This document shows positions 1 through 12,712 of a stretch of 64,000 bases of DNA, piece by piece (position 1 is the first letter of the stretch; each line of letters opens with the position of its first letter). This stretch comes from Corynebacterium ciconiae DSM 44920 (GTDB taxonomy: Bacteria > Actinomycetota > Actinomycetes > Mycobacteriales > Mycobacteriaceae), in contig NZ_CP047189.1 in NCBI RefSeq assembly GCF_030440575.1, positions 1,426,001 through 1,490,000 on the forward strand, in the 5' to 3' direction. The translations under genes were made by a program, and so were the position numbers. The notes beneath the pieces are model-generated. The model saw only the letters and a list, made by a program, of their open reading frames with translations, searched no databases and was not told the origin of the DNA.

Positions 1-528
1 CACGTCGTCGTTGACCACCACGTGGTCGAACTCGCTTTGGGCCTGAAGTTCCTTGCGCGCCGTGGCGAGCCGGCGATCAATCACCTCTTGGGACTCGGTG
101 CCACGACCGGTCAGGCGATCGACCAGCACCTCCCACGAGGGCGGGGCGAGGAACACGGTGGTTGCCTCGGGCATGGACTTCACGATGTTACGCGCACCTT
201 GGAGATCAACCTCCACGAGCACGGGCCGCCCGGCCGCTAGGGCCTCGTTCACCGGCCCGGCAGGGGTGCCGGAGCGCTGGATTCCGCCGTGAATATCCGC
301 CCACTCGAGCATCTCCCCTTTATCGATCGTGTCATTGAACTGATCCATCGACACGAAGAAATAGTCTTGACCATCCACCTCGCCGGGGCGAGGAGCACGG
401 GTGGTCATGGAGACGCTGAAGTACAGCGAGGGCACGTCCGTGCGCAGGCGATGAACCACGGTGGATTTACCCACCGCAGAGGGACCAGCCAAAACGACGA
501 GGCTGGGCTTCGGGTTCTCGCCGGTCAT
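1..528 (-). CDS. gmk: Guanylate kinase (3' end cut off by window edge)
   Basis: Phosphorylates GMP to GDP with ATP in the cytoplasm. The P-loop GPSAVGKST lies at residues 15-23. Next come the GMP-binding stretch [19 protein letters not shown] and the conserved VDLQGAR. The last visible residues read [10 protein letters not shown], the typical end of the core. 176 codons are visible; family members are near 190-210 residues, so only a short C-terminus is missing. The ATG start is 5 bp after the mihF stop, so the two are almost certainly co-transcribed. This pairing after the pyr operon is usual in corynebacteria and mycobacteria. Identification is very secure; only the end is unseen. Confidence 0.96.
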   Translation of the reverse strand, partial: MTGENPKPSLVVLAGPSAVGKSTVVHRLRTDVPSLYFSVSMTTRAPRPGEVDGQDYFFVSMDQFNDTIDKGEMLEWADIHGGIQRSGTPAGPVNEALAAGRPVLVEVDLQGARNIVKSMPEATTVFLAPPSWEVLVDRLTGRGTESQEVIDRRLATARKELQAQSEFDHVVVNDDV

Positions 529-533
529 CTGAA

Positions 534-857
534 TTAGTCCTCAGAGAAGCCGAAACGCTCGAGCAGGGCGCGACGCTGACGGTCACCCAGGCCACGCAGA
601 CGGCGGGTCTGAGCGATCTCGAGGTCCTCCATGATCTCCTTGGCCTTGACCTTGCCCACCTTCGGCATAGCCTCGAGGAGAGCGGAGACCTTGGTCTTGC
701 CAATGATCTCGTTGTCCTGGGCCTGGTCCAGAACTTCCTTAAGGTTGGTGCCGCCGCGCTTCAGCTTTTCCTTCAGCTCAGCACGGGCCTTGCGGGCCTC
801 AGCAGCTTTCGCGAGGGCTTCCTTGCGCTGCTCGTCAGTCAACTTGGGAAGGGCCAC
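534..857 (-). CDS. mihF: Integration host factor MihF (actinobacterial nucleoid protein)
   Basis: Small basic DNA-binding protein of 107 residues, the actinobacterial IHF that bends DNA and compacts the nucleoid. The N-terminus [20 protein letters not shown], the helical [17 protein letters not shown] and the helix-two-turn-helix core ([19 protein letters not shown], then [19 protein letters not shown]) match the family along its length. The frame stays open upstream, but a GTG at 857 preceded by GGAGGAACCAAC is chosen because it gives the family's normal start and length. It is followed 5 bp later by gmk. A promoter-like sequence lies at 960-987. Confidence 0.95.
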   Translation of the reverse strand: MALPKLTDEQRKEALAKAAEARKARAELKEKLKRGGTNLKEVLDQAQDNEIIGKTKVSALLEAMPKVGKVKAKEIMEDLEIAQTRRLRGLGDRQRRALLERFGFSED

Positions 858-959
858 GTTGGTTCCTCCGATTCGTAGGCGATTAATTACTTGGCTATCT
901 TGTTGAACCCACCCCAGCACAGTCGGGCTGTGCAGAGTGGATTCCATGAAGCTCGCATC

Positions 960-987
960 AGTCTAGCACTACTTGGACAAAAGCCAA
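960..987 (-). promoter_or_regulatory. Candidate mihF-gmk promoter
   Basis: On the minus strand TTGGCT (982-987) and TAGACT (960-965) are separated by 16 bp, in the gap between the pyrF stop and the mihF start. TAGACT fits the corynebacterial -10 consensus TANNNT. The mRNA leader would be about 95 nt. This is pattern matching only; no transcript evidence is available. Confidence 0.4.
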
Positions 988-1033
988 GGTGACAGGCCGG
1001 GCCCGCCAAGCGCTATCCTCCACGATAACGCTT

Positions 1034-1867
1034 CTAGCTGGGGATTCCCGGAAATTGAGCGGCCAGTTCGGAAACGGCCGTTTCTAGGGCTTTCACGCTC
1101 GGACCGGCCTGCAAGACCCCACGAGAGACGTTGGGAAATGCCAGGTGTGTCATTTGCTTCGCGAGCTTATCGACGTCCTCCTGAGCGGCCCCCTGAGCGC
1201 CCACACCGGGCATCAAGATGGGCCCGTTGAGCGCCGAGAGATCTGGGGCGCGATCCAGGGTGGCGCCCACCACGACCCCCACGTTGCCTGCGGCGCCAGA
1301 CGAGCGTCGAGAAGCATTGCATGCTGCGGCCTCATCCACGATGTGCTGTGCCACAGACAGATCCTGATCCTTCTGGGCCCGCTGAATGCTTGCCCCCTCC
1401 GGGTTGGAGGTGGCGGCGAGCACGAAGAGCCCCTTGCCCTGCTCGGCGTAGTCCAGGGCCGGAGCCAAGGACCCAAAGCCCAGATAGGGCGAGACTGTGA
1501 GCGCATCCACCTCCAGCGGTGAGCCCGGGCGCAGCCACGCATCGGCATAGGCCGCCATGGTCGAGCCGATATCGCCGCGCTTGGCATCTGCTACCACGAG
1601 GGTGCCGGCCGCTCGCAGAGCAGCAATAGCTTCCTCTAACACGGCATAGCCGGCCGCGCCATAGGCCTCAAAGAACGCGACCTGGGGCTTGACCAGTGCC
1701 ACGGTGCCGGCGAAGGCCTCCACGCAGATGCGAGTGAACTCGCCTAGCCCTGCGGCGCTGCGCTCCAGCCCCCACGCATCCAGCAGGCCAGGGTGGGGAT
1801 CAATGCCCACGCACAGCCGGCCGCGTTCGAGAGAGACCTGATGCAGCTGGGATCCGAAATCGCTCAC
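1034..1867 (-). CDS. pyrF: Orotidine 5'-phosphate decarboxylase
   Basis: Last step of UMP synthesis: decarboxylation of OMP. 277 residues, the longer type typical of actinobacteria. The catalytic DAKRGDIGSTMAAYA motif lies around residue 95, and LCVGIDPHPGLL near the N-terminus is the phosphate and orotate-binding start of the barrel. The GTG start at 1867 follows the carB TAA stop with no intervening base (TAAGTG), so translational coupling is likely. It is the last gene of the pyr operon. About 176 bp separate it from mihF. Confidence 0.96.
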   Translation of the reverse strand: MSDFGSQLHQVSLERGRLCVGIDPHPGLLDAWGLERSAAGLGEFTRICVEAFAGTVALVKPQVAFFEAYGAAGYAVLEEAIAALRAAGTLVVADAKRGDIGSTMAAYADAWLRPGSPLEVDALTVSPYLGFGSLAPALDYAEQGKGLFVLAATSNPEGASIQRAQKDQDLSVAQHIVDEAAACNASRRSSGAAGNVGVVVGATLDRAPDLSALNGPILMPGVGAQGAAQEDVDKLAKQMTHLAFPNVSRGVLQAGPSVKALETAVSELAAQFPGIPS

Positions 1868-5206
<3,339 letters not shown>

Positions 5207-5238
5207 TGTCTGTATTCCTCTTTCTCTTCCTGGTGTGC

Positions 5239-6435
5239 TTAGTTCTGCTCGTTGCTGGAGCTACCGGCGGTGCTCTTGGCGGCAATGTCTTCGGCCACCA
5301 GCTCGGCGAACTGGTCAAAGAGCGGGTTGGCATCATTCGGCCCGGCGGCGGCCTCGGGGTGGTACTGCACGGAGAAGGCACGCCCACTCTTCAGCGCCAC
5401 GCCCTCGACCACGCCATCATTAAGGCAGGTGTGCGTGACCAGTGCGGGGCCATAGGCGGTGTCGAATTCTTGGCCTGCCTCGCCTTCGAGGGCGAAGCCG
5501 TGGTTTTGAGCGGTGATCTCGATGTGTCCCTGCACGTGGTTCTTCACGGGGATGTTCACGCCGCGGTGACCGAACTTGAGCTTGTAGGTGTTCATACCGA
5601 AGGCGCGGCCCAGGATCTGGTTGCCAAAGCAGATACCGAAGATCGGCACGTCCTTGTCTAGGAATTGCTGCACGATGCCCACCATCTCATCGGCGGTGGC
5701 GGGATCACCCGGGCCATTGGAGATAAACACTCCGTCGGGGTTGAACTCCATGGCCTTCTCGAAGGGATAGTTCGCCGGCACCAGCACGGTGCGCATTCCG
5801 CGGGCCAGCAGGTTGCGCGGGGTATTGGACTTAATGCCCATGTCATAGGCCACCACGGTGGCTTTCACCTCGCCGGTGGGCTCGAGGATCTGCGGGGTGT
5901 CCAAGCTGACATCGGCGGAGAGGTTTGCCCCTTCCATGTCTTCTTGCTGCTCTACCCGGCGCACCAGCTCCTCGGTGTCCAGCAAGGCGTCTTCGCCAGT
6001 AAAGACCCCCGCCTTGATGGAGCCGTAGTTACGCAGGTGGCGCACGATGGCGCGGGTGTCCACGTGCTTAATGCCCACCAGCCCCTGGGAGATCATCTCT
6101 TCCTCTAGGCTGCGGCGGGCACGCCAGTTAGAGACAGTGTGGGAAAGATCGCGGATAATCAGCCCAGCGATCCAGATCTTGTCTTCGCGGGACTCGTTAT
6201 CCTCATCGTTCCAGCCGGTGTTACCGATCTGCGGGGCGGTCATCACCACCATCTGCTTGTGGTAGCTGGGATCGGTCATCGTCTCCTGATAACCGGTCAT
6301 GGCGGTGGTAAACACGGCCTCGCCAAAGGCATTGCCTTCGGCGCCGAAGGCAAGCCCGCGGTAGGTGTTGCCGTCGGCGAGCACGAGCACTGCGGGCCGG
6401 GTGCTGGCCTCAGAGGGGGTGGTCTCAGTAGTCAC
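5239..6435 (-). CDS. carA: Carbamoyl-phosphate synthase small (glutaminase) subunit
   Basis: Hydrolyses glutamine and passes ammonia to CarB. 398 residues. The N-terminal CPSase domain begins [17 protein letters not shown]. The C-terminal class I glutamine amidotransferase carries the nucleophile in FGICFGNQ (Cys269) and the His-Glu pair in [13 protein letters not shown] start at 6435, with a GAAAGG ribosome-binding site. It lies between pyrC and carB in the pyr operon. The 107-bp gap upstream to pyrC is AT-rich near the start and could hold an internal promoter, but no clear -35/-10 pair is visible. Confidence 0.97.
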   Translation of the reverse strand: MTTETTPSEASTRPAVLVLADGNTYRGLAFGAEGNAFGEAVFTTAMTGYQETMTDPSYHKQMVVMTAPQIGNTGWNDEDNESREDKIWIAGLIIRDLSHTVSNWRARRSLEEEMISQGLVGIKHVDTRAIVRHLRNYGSIKAGVFTGEDALLDTEELVRRVEQQEDMEGANLSADVSLDTPQILEPTGEVKATVVAYDMGIKSNTPRNLLARGMRTVLVPANYPFEKAMEFNPDGVFISNGPGDPATADEMVGIVQQFLDKDVPIFGICFGNQILGRAFGMNTYKLKFGHRGVNIPVKNHVQGHIEITAQNHGFALEGEAGQEFDTAYGPALVTHTCLNDGVVEGVALKSGRAFSVQYHPEAAAGPNDANPLFDQFAELVAEDIAAKSTAGSSSNEQN

Positions 6436-6542
6436 TGTGTGAGGGCCTTTCGAAAAAATGTGTTTTTAAAGCTGTAGGTATAAAGCTCGGTGTGCGGTGC
6501 GGGCGCGACGAGGCGGGTGGAGGCTCTCGCCGCGGCCGCTGT

Positions 6543-7874
6543 CTAGCGCCGTGTGTAGGTCAGTGCGCCACGCAGGATCGTGTGGGTGACTTGGGCGTTA
6601 AAGTCCATGCCCTCGTAGGGGGTGTTATCGGCCTTGGAGTCCATCTCCTCGCCGCGGGCGGTCCACGGGCTATTCGGGTTCACCACGGTGAGATTGGCGG
6701 GCTCGCCTACTGCGATGGGGCGGCCATGGCCGGGCAGGCGAACGATCTCGGCGGGCTTTTCACTCATCACCTTCGCCACGAAGCGCCAATCGGCCAGCCC
6801 AGATTCCACGAAGATCTGGTGCACAATCGCCAAGGAGGTTTCCAAACCCAGCATGCCGTTTTTGGCCTCGGAGAACTCGCAGCACTTCTCCTCGGAGCCG
6901 TGCGGGGCGTGGTCGGTGGCCACGCAATCGATGGTGCCGTCAAGCAAGGCGTCACGCAGCTTCTCGGTATCGGACTTCTCCCGCAGCGGCGGGTTGACTC
7001 GGTCCCGGCCGTCGAAGTTGCGCAGGCGAGCGTCGTGAAGCAAGAGATGGTGCGGTGTCACCTCGGCGGTGAGCGGAATGCCGCAGTCCTTAGCCCAGCG
7101 CACGAGCGTGACGGTGCCCTCGGTGGAGGCGTGACAAATGTGCATGCGGGCACCGTAATCGCGGGTCATGATGGCGTCGCGGGCCACGATGGATTCCTCT
7201 GCCACGCGCGGCCAGCCGCGCAGTCCCAGCCGAGCGGCCATCTCCCCCTCGTGTGCCACCGCACCTTCGGTGAGGCGGGCGTCCTCGCAGTGCTGGGCGA
7301 GCAGCACGTCCTGGCCCTTGGCGTATTCCAGGGCTCGGCGCATCACCTGGGGGTTGTTCACGCACACCCCGTCATCGGAGAACATGCGCACCTTGGCTGC
7401 GGAGTTGGCCATCATGCCGAACTCGGTGAGGGTTTCGCCCTTGAGCCCCTTCGTGATCGAGCCCACCGGGTGCACATCGCACAAACCAATCTGCTGGCCC
7501 TTGAACCACACGGACTCGGCGATGACCGGCTGGTCCATCACCGGCTGGGTGTTGGCCATGGTGAACACGGCGGTGAATCCGCCCTTGGCGGCTGCTGCGG
7601 AACCGGTGGCAATCGTTTCGGTATCTTCTCGGCCTGGCTCGCGCAGGTGTACGTGAATATCCACCAGCCCGGGCAGGAGCACCGAGCCGGCGGCGTCGAT
7701 ACTGCGATCGGCCTCGGTATCAGCCGGGGCGTCCAAGTTGGCGATCACGCCATCGCGGATGAGGACATTAACGGGCTCGCCTTCCCCATAAGGGCGGGCG
7801 TTGCGGATGAGCAGGGTGCCCTCGGCGGCAGGCGCGAGTTCCCCAGTGGCAGGATAGGTGGTTTCTGTACTCAT
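6543..7874 (-). CDS. pyrC: Dihydroorotase
   Basis: Zinc amidohydrolase that cyclises carbamoyl-aspartate to dihydroorotate. 443 residues, class I type. The metal ligands are visible in [10 protein letters not shown] near residue 70, in downstream histidines ([15 protein letters not shown]) and in the aspartate of ATDHAPHG near residue 320. The start ATG is preceded by GAAGGAGACAGTCA. It begins 20 bp after pyrB and is followed by carA, so it is the third gene of the pyr operon. No anomalies were noticed. Confidence 0.96.
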   Translation of the reverse strand: MSTETTYPATGELAPAAEGTLLIRNARPYGEGEPVNVLIRDGVIANLDAPADTEADRSIDAAGSVLLPGLVDIHVHLREPGREDTETIATGSAAAAKGGFTAVFTMANTQPVMDQPVIAESVWFKGQQIGLCDVHPVGSITKGLKGETLTEFGMMANSAAKVRMFSDDGVCVNNPQVMRRALEYAKGQDVLLAQHCEDARLTEGAVAHEGEMAARLGLRGWPRVAEESIVARDAIMTRDYGARMHICHASTEGTVTLVRWAKDCGIPLTAEVTPHHLLLHDARLRNFDGRDRVNPPLREKSDTEKLRDALLDGTIDCVATDHAPHGSEEKCCEFSEAKNGMLGLETSLAIVHQIFVESGLADWRFVAKVMSEKPAEIVRLPGHGRPIAVGEPANLTVVNPNSPWTARGEEMDSKADNTPYEGMDFNAQVTHTILRGALTYTRR

Positions 7875-7894
7875 TGACTGTCTCCTTCGGGGGT

Positions 7895-8836
7895 TTACTC
7901 GCGGGGGCTTCCCTGGCCGCAGAGCAGGGTAAAGAGCACGGCCATACGCACGTGCACACCGTTAGACACCTGCTGCAGCACGGCTGTCTGCGGGGCGTCG
8001 GCCACATAGTCGTTGATTTCCATGCCGCGCAGCATCGGACCAGGGTGCATCACGATGGCATCGTCTTTCAGCTGGGCCAGCCGAGCCTTGCTCATTCCGT
8101 AGAGGGTGGCGTATTCGCGGTGCGAGGGGAAGAACCCGCCGTTCATGCGCTCTTGCTGCACGCGCAGCATCATGACTGCATCCTTATCGGCCAGCACCGG
8201 ATCCATCTCATAGGACACGGTCACCGGCCAGCTCTCCACCCCGAAAGGCAGGAGCGTGGGCGGGGCCACCAGGGTGACCTCCGCACCCAAGGTGGTGAGC
8301 AGATCCACGTTCGAACGCACCACGCGGGAGTGCAAGCAATCGCCCACAATTGCGATCTTCTTGCCCTCGATGCTGCCGAGTCGCTGACGCATCGTTACCG
8401 CATCCAGCAGGGCCTGGGTGGGGTGTTGATGGGAGCCATCGCCGGCGTTGATCACGCTCGGACCCTGGCCGCCCGGGGCTACCCAGCGGGCCAACTGCTC
8501 CGCCGCGCCCGAGGCGGGGTGGCGAATGATGATCGCATCCGCCCCCACAGCACCAAGAGTCAAGCCGGTGTCCTTGAGCGATTCGCCTTTCTTCACCGAG
8601 GACGAGGAGGCGGAAATATTAATCACGTCCGCGCTCATCCACTTGCCCGCGGTCTCAAAGGAAGAGCGAGTGCGGGTGGAGTTTTCATAAAAAAGAGTGA
8701 AGATGGTGCGACCACGCAGAGTCGGCAGCTTCTTAATCTCGCGGTGAGACAACAGTTCCAGGAACTTGTCCGCCTCATCCATGATGGACAGGATCTCGTT
8801 TTTATCGAGGTCCTCAATAGAAAGCAGGTGTTTCAT
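7895..8836 (-). CDS. pyrB: Aspartate carbamoyltransferase
   Basis: Condenses carbamoyl phosphate with aspartate, the committed step of pyrimidine synthesis. 313 residues, catalytic-chain type. The carbamoyl-phosphate loop [13 protein letters not shown] lies near residue 50, HPASG near 135, and MHPGPMLRG near 270. No regulatory subunit gene (pyrI) is nearby, as usual in actinobacteria. It starts 76 bp after pyrR. That gap is GC-rich with small inverted repeats but shows no clear terminator. Confidence 0.97.
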   Translation of the reverse strand: MKHLLSIEDLDKNEILSIMDEADKFLELLSHREIKKLPTLRGRTIFTLFYENSTRTRSSFETAGKWMSADVINISASSSSVKKGESLKDTGLTLGAVGADAIIIRHPASGAAEQLARWVAPGGQGPSVINAGDGSHQHPTQALLDAVTMRQRLGSIEGKKIAIVGDCLHSRVVRSNVDLLTTLGAEVTLVAPPTLLPFGVESWPVTVSYEMDPVLADKDAVMMLRVQQERMNGGFFPSHREYATLYGMSKARLAQLKDDAIVMHPGPMLRGMEINDYVADAPQTAVLQQVSNGVHVRMAVLFTLLCGQGSPRE

Positions 8837-8912
8837 TAGCCTCTAGCTCACTAGGTTCTCGAGAGCACGTGCTCACCGCGGCGGCGTGGCTGACGCTCCC
8901 GCGGCAGCAGCG

Positions 8913-9497
8913 CTACTCGCGGGTGGTGGCGGATTCGCCGGATTGAGAAATACGGGAGATCTCCACGGCGTCCTTGCCGTCAATCTCCTCAAGCAGTACA
9001 GTCACGCCCTCGTTGACGGAGGTGGGAAGGTTTTTGCCCACGTAGTCCGCGCGAATGGGCAGCTCACGGTGGCCACGATCCACCAGCACCGCCAGCTGCA
9101 CACAGTGCGGGCGGCCAATATCGCGCAGCGCATCCAAGGCGGCGCGAATGGTGCGACCGGAATAGAGCACATCATCCACCAACACCACAGTGATGCCATC
9201 GATACCGGCATCGGGAATGGTGGTGGGCTCGAGTGCGCGATGCGCTCGATGGCGCAGATCATCGCGATACAAGGTGGTATCGAGCGTGCCTACGCTCACG
9301 GCGACACCCGAGAATTCTTCAATCTTGGCCGCCAAGCGCGAGGCCAGCGGCACTCCCCCGGAAGGAATACCCATGAGGCACACCTCTGGGCGTGCGGATT
9401 CCTTCTCAGCATCAAGTGCTGTTTTTTCAATAATTTGGTGCGCGATGCGCGCAATTGTGCGTCCGACATCATCGGCGCTCATTAATTGCGTTGCCAT
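8913..9497 (-). CDS. pyrR: PyrR, pyr mRNA-binding regulator / uracil phosphoribosyltransferase
   Basis: 194-residue PRTase-fold protein. The PRPP-binding motif [18 protein letters not shown] is in the middle, with [11 protein letters not shown] earlier and DDLRHRAH typical of PyrR. In the family it binds UMP and a hairpin in pyr mRNA to lower expression, and it has weak UPRTase activity. The frame is open upstream, but ATG at 9497 is chosen because AAGGAGG lies 5 nt before it and it gives normal length. First gene of the pyr operon. A hairpin carrying the PyrR loop consensus sits directly before the ribosome-binding site, which suggests repression of its own translation. Confidence 0.96.
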   Translation of the reverse strand: MATQLMSADDVGRTIARIAHQIIEKTALDAEKESARPEVCLMGIPSGGVPLASRLAAKIEEFSGVAVSVGTLDTTLYRDDLRHRAHRALEPTTIPDAGIDGITVVLVDDVLYSGRTIRAALDALRDIGRPHCVQLAVLVDRGHRELPIRADYVGKNLPTSVNEGVTVLLEEIDGKDAVEISRISQSGESATTRE

Positions 9498-9502
9498 CGT
9501 GA

Positions 9503-9527
9503 CCTCCTTCCCCGCCTCTCTGTGCGG
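9503..9527 (-). promoter_or_regulatory. PyrR-binding hairpin overlapping the pyrR ribosome-binding region
   Basis: On the minus strand CCGC (9527-9524), loop ACAGAGAG and GCGG (9515-9512) form a short hairpin. The sequence CAGAGAGG fits CNGNGAGG, the conserved core of the PyrR-binding loop known from Bacillus. The ribosome-binding site AAGGAGG (9509-9503) starts 2 nt after the stem. Bound PyrR would therefore block ribosome access, in line with translational repression described for mycobacterial pyrR. An AT-rich TATATATAA stretch about 40 nt further upstream could be the -10 region. Confidence 0.6.
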
Positions 9528-9674
9528 TCCGTTAAAGGATGTCATCAGACACCGCGACTGCTTATATATACAGCCACTGAATCCTATGAACTTTATCGCC
9601 TACACACCTTAGCACTAGCCCGCCAGCACCACTAGGCCATCAGTGCCGGCGCTAACCCCACTCAAGGGCACTGC

Positions 9675-9691
9675 GCTTATCGACGCTCACC
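9675..9691 (+). repeat. Dispersed motif copy 1 (GCTTATCGACGC)
   Basis: Exact 12-base core at 9675-9686 followed by TCACC. Intergenic, between divergent pyrR and the epimerase gene. Confidence 0.7.
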
Positions 9692-9729
9692 TCGGCCAGC
9701 ATCACCGCCGCAGACGAGAGAAGAATCTC

Positions 9730-9758
9730 ATGGCAGTGTCCGGTTGTCTCCGTATAAT
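9730..9758 (+). promoter_or_regulatory. Promoter of the TIGR01777-family gene
   Basis: A perfect TATAAT (9753-9758) lies 17 bp after ATGGCA (9730-9735), which matches four of six -35 bases. Transcription would begin near 9765. This supports the GTG start at 9805 over the in-frame ATG at 9730, which lies inside the promoter. Confidence 0.6.
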
Positions 9759-9804
9759 CGACACACATACACTCACCGCCGCTTCTAGGAGGTCACCAGC
9801 CCAC

Positions 9805-11178
9805 GTGGGTATTTCAACCGAGCACGTTCTTCCCTTCCCTCGATCAGATGTGTGGCAGTGGCACACCCGCCCTGGGGCGGTGGTGCGGCTGACCCCGCCC
9901 TTCGTGCCCATGACCCCGGTCAAACAAGCCTCATCTTTGGCTACCGGAACCACCGAATTTTCGCTTCCCGCTGGGCTGAAATGGGTGGCTAAGCACGATC
10001 TGGCCGGCTACCACGAGGGGCGGCAATTTACCGACGTGTGCGTGAACGCCCCCATGCGCGTGCTCTCGCAGTGGCGCCATGTGCACGCCTTCGCCGACGA
10101 CCCCGCCGGCACCCGCATTACCGACACTGTGCATACTCGCTTGCCCGGCAGCTTCCTCGAAGCCGCCTTCGCCTACCGGCAACACCAGCTGCTCGAAGAT
10201 CTCACCCGCATCCAAGAGTTTCAGTCCATCGAAGGCGCGCCAGCACAACCGCTGACCATCGCACTTACCGGCTCCGGTGGCTTAGTAGGCACCCATCTTG
10301 GCGCCCAGCTGCGTACCGCAGGCCACACCGTGATTGAGCTCAAGCGCGGCAGCGATCTGGCCCCTGGGCAGCGCCGCTGGCACACCACCCTGCCGGATGA
10401 AGACCTACTCGAGGGCGTGGATGTACTCATTCACCTCGCGGGCGAATCCATCGCTGGGCGCATGAGCGAAACCCACCGAGAGAAGATCCGCCACTCGCGC
10501 ATCACCCCGACCCGCCGTTTGGCGGAGTTGGTTGCCGCCTCCAAGACCTGCACCACCATGGTGGTGGCCTCCGCCGTGGGCTTTTATGGCCCCGACCGCG
10601 GCGACGAGCTGCTGGATGAAAACGCCGAGCGTGGCGAAGGCTTCCTCGCCGATGTGGTTGCCGATTGGGAGGACGCCTGCGCCCCGGCACGCGAAGCGGG
10701 TGCCCGCGTGGTTAATCTGCGCACTGGCCTCGTCATGAGCGCCGCCGGCGGCATTCTGCCCGGTTTGCGCGCAGCCTTCGCCGCTGGGCTGGCCCCGCAG
10801 GTGGGCACAGAGGGCGGTTATCTACCGTGGGTGAGCATCGACGATCTCACCTCCATGTACATCCGCGCCGCCCTCGATCCGCAGATGTCTGGACCCTTCA
10901 ACGCCACCGGCCCTGCACCTGTGCGCTCGGAGGAGTTCAGCGAGGCCCTGCAGGGGGCGATGCACCGCAAGTTCGTGGTGCCGATTCCGGCAGTGGCACC
11001 CAAGCTGGTGATGGGCCCCATCGCCTCCGAGGAGCTGCTGATGACCTCCCAAAACGCCGTGCCCGCCAAGTTTGAACAATTGGGTCACCGATTCACCCAC
11101 AACCTATTGCCCGAGGCCTTTGCCCACGAGCTCGGCGGAGAGGCGCTGTTGAACACCGCCTCCACCTCCGAGGCTTAA
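9805..11178 (+). CDS. TIGR01777-family epimerase with N-terminal SRPBCC-like domain
   Basis: 457 residues. The C-terminal about 300 residues are an extended short-chain dehydrogenase fold: nucleotide-binding TIALTGSGGLVGTHL near residue 152, LIHLAGESIAGR, the YG-containing SAVGFYGPDRGDELLDE, and the FNATGPAPVRSEEF motif of the TIGR01777 (YfcH) family. The first about 145 residues resemble a polyketide-cyclase/START-type (SRPBCC) ligand-binding domain, a fusion also known in other actinobacteria. Substrate unknown. GTG start chosen after AGGAGG (12 nt spacing, somewhat long) and downstream of a TATAAT promoter. It leads a plus-strand group with four YbjN-like genes. Confidence 0.8.
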   Translation: MGISTEHVLPFPRSDVWQWHTRPGAVVRLTPPFVPMTPVKQASSLATGTTEFSLPAGLKWVAKHDLAGYHEGRQFTDVCVNAPMRVLSQWRHVHAFADDPAGTRITDTVHTRLPGSFLEAAFAYRQHQLLEDLTRIQEFQSIEGAPAQPLTIALTGSGGLVGTHLGAQLRTAGHTVIELKRGSDLAPGQRRWHTTLPDEDLLEGVDVLIHLAGESIAGRMSETHREKIRHSRITPTRRLAELVAASKTCTTMVVASAVGFYGPDRGDELLDENAERGEGFLADVVADWEDACAPAREAGARVVNLRTGLVMSAAGGILPGLRAAFAAGLAPQVGTEGGYLPWVSIDDLTSMYIRAALDPQMSGPFNATGPAPVRSEEFSEALQGAMHRKFVVPIPAVAPKLVMGPIASEELLMTSQNAVPAKFEQLGHRFTHNLLPEAFAHELGGEALLNTASTSEA

Positions 11179-11251
11179 GATCCCGGTCGGGCGATAGACG
11201 CCCGAGCATTTGTCCCCTCCCGCACAGTATCGCTACCTAAGGAGCTAGACG

Positions 11252-11800
11252 GTGGATTCTGCCGACACCCCTGCCGACGAACAGCTACTCATGCCCATTA
11301 CGATCGAACGCGTGGCCGCGGTGCTCCGCGAGCAAGAGCTCGAGTTCGACACCATCGAAGGCGCCGTCCGTACCGGATTTTATGATGCAGCCATTGGCAT
11401 CGTGGTGCACGAGGGCACACTGCTTCTCGACGCCCGCTGGCGCGGCGAACCCGCACCCGAGCAGGGCAATGAACTGCTGCAGGCTGCCCACGAGTGGAAT
11501 GTGCTAGAGATCAAACCCACCATGTATGTCGGCGCCGCCTCCAGTGAGGAGGGCGGCGTGGAGGTGCACATGCAGCGGGCCTTGCCGGCACTCAATAACG
11601 CTGGAGGCTACACCCACAATCAGCTGGGTCTATTCGTAGTTTCTTTTTTCACCGCCACGGCTACCGCCTGCGACTATCTCGCCGCATCCTTCCCCGATCT
11701 CGTCACCTGGGAGCGCCCCCACGCCGAGCCCGCCCCGGATGCCACCGAGGAGCCCACCACCACCGAGACCACCACCGAAGAAGGAGACGACCGTGCCTGA
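11252..11800 (+). CDS. YbjN-domain protein
   Basis: 182 residues. The fold resembles the YbjN / type III secretion chaperone-like family: ITIERVAAVLREQELEFDT, then VHEGTLLLDARWRGE, then a helix with VSFFTATATACDYL. An acidic Thr/Glu-rich tail follows (EEPTTTETTTEEGDD). It probably has a protein-binding role; no enzyme motif is seen. The GTG start is preceded by AAGGAG at 7 nt. Its stop overlaps the start of the next YbjN gene by 8 bp (GTGCCTGA), so they are translationally coupled. First of four related genes in a row. Confidence 0.75.
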   Translation: MDSADTPADEQLLMPITIERVAAVLREQELEFDTIEGAVRTGFYDAAIGIVVHEGTLLLDARWRGEPAPEQGNELLQAAHEWNVLEIKPTMYVGAASSEEGGVEVHMQRALPALNNAGGYTHNQLGLFVVSFFTATATACDYLAASFPDLVTWERPHAEPAPDATEEPTTTETTTEEGDDRA

Positions 11801-12197
11801 TCTGTCCGCCGTCACCTATGCCCGCGTCAAAGAGATTCTCTCCCACGTTGATATTGAGCTGGAAGATATCGACCTCAACGATGTCGGCCATGCCCGCCTC
11901 AATGGCATCGACACCTTCATCGCCGTGTTGGATAACCAATCGGTGATCGTGCGCGCCGACCATCCCTTGGAAACCATGGACGGCAAGTGGTTCGCCGCCT
12001 GCAACCACTTCAACGCCAGGCTGCACGGGGTAAAGGCCGTGGTGGCTGTCTCTGGTGAGACCCACGGACTGCGCACCGAATCCGAGTTTCCTGTCTCGGC
12101 CTACATGAGCGACGCCCAGTTGAAGGAATCCCTCGAAATCCGCATCGATTTGGTACTCGCCGGTATGAAGGCGTTGCAGGATCTCGGGGATAAGTGA
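11793..12197 (+). CDS. YbjN-domain protein
   Basis: 134 residues. The pattern LSAVTYARVKEILSHVDIEL, IDTFIAVLDNQSVIVRAD, FNARLHGVKAVVAVSGE, then a long C-terminal helix (LKESLEIRIDLVLAGMKAL) fits the YbjN fold and parallels its neighbours. The GTG start follows GAAGGAGACGACC and overlaps the preceding gene by 8 bp, so the longer upstream reading in this frame is rejected. Cytoplasmic, function unknown. The next gene starts 11 bp later. Confidence 0.75.
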   Translation: MPDLSAVTYARVKEILSHVDIELEDIDLNDVGHARLNGIDTFIAVLDNQSVIVRADHPLETMDGKWFAACNHFNARLHGVKAVVAVSGETHGLRTESEFPVSAYMSDAQLKESLEIRIDLVLAGMKALQDLGDK

Positions 12198-12208
12198 GCT
12201 GAGCTATC

Positions 12209-12712
12209 GTGGCGCGCCGATCCCACCCCGCAGCACTACGCATCTTTGAGGCCGTGCACGCGTGGCTGCGTAGCGTGCGGTTGCCGGTGAACTTTGGCCA
12301 CGAGTCCTTCCTTGTCACTCTCGATCGGGCGATGGTAGAGATCACCTACGATCCCTATCGTGATGCATTGGTGGTGCATGGAGTGTGGCGCGAGCGTGCG
12401 GCCGTAGATAAGCTCGACCGGCTCACCAACTTTGTGGACTTTTGGAATATTCACCGCATCCAGCCGATCGGCTACATGATTACCGATGAAGACGCCACCC
12501 TTGGCATGGGCTGTGTGATGCATCTACCGGACGCCTCTCAGTGCAGCGAGACCGATCTTGGCGAGGCAGTTGATCACTATCTCGCCATGGTGGATGTTTA
12601 CTACATCGAGGTGGAGCATTTCCTTCCCGATGTGTGCGGGGCTATCGATCAGCAGCACCGATTCATGCTGCGCCCATCCGCCATGCCGATCGTAGAAAGC
12701 CCACCCCTATGA
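12209..12712 (+). CDS. YbjN-domain protein
   Basis: 167 residues. It reads FEAVHAWLRSVRLPVNFG, VEITYDPYRDALVVHGVWRE, LTNFVDFWNIHRIQPIGYMI, then DHYLAMVDVYYIEVEHFLPD, again the YbjN-type layout. The GTG start has only a weak ribosome-binding sequence, so translation may depend on coupling to the gene 11 bp upstream. It overlaps the next gene by 4 bp (ATGA). No catalytic or membrane features. Confidence 0.7.
   Translation: MARRSHPAALRIFEAVHAWLRSVRLPVNFGHESFLVTLDRAMVEITYDPYRDALVVHGVWRERAAVDKLDRLTNFVDFWNIHRIQPIGYMITDEDATLGMGCVMHLPDASQCSETDLGEAVDHYLAMVDVYYIEVEHFLPDVCGAIDQQHRFMLRPSAMPIVESPPL

Larger units (their letters stand above)
9498..9804. other. Divergent intergenic region pyrR / TIGR01777 gene
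   Basis: This holds the pyrR leader and its PyrR-like hairpin on the minus side, a copy of the dispersed GCTTATCGACGC motif at 9675-9686, and a clear promoter for the plus-strand gene at 9730-9758. No additional gene is seen. Confidence 0.6.

Noticed and set aside
1165..1176. GCTTATCGACGT in pyrF, near match to the dispersed motif
   Set aside because: Eleven of twelve bases match, but it encodes conserved PyrF residues (DVDKL) and lacks the CCACC extension; chance is likely.
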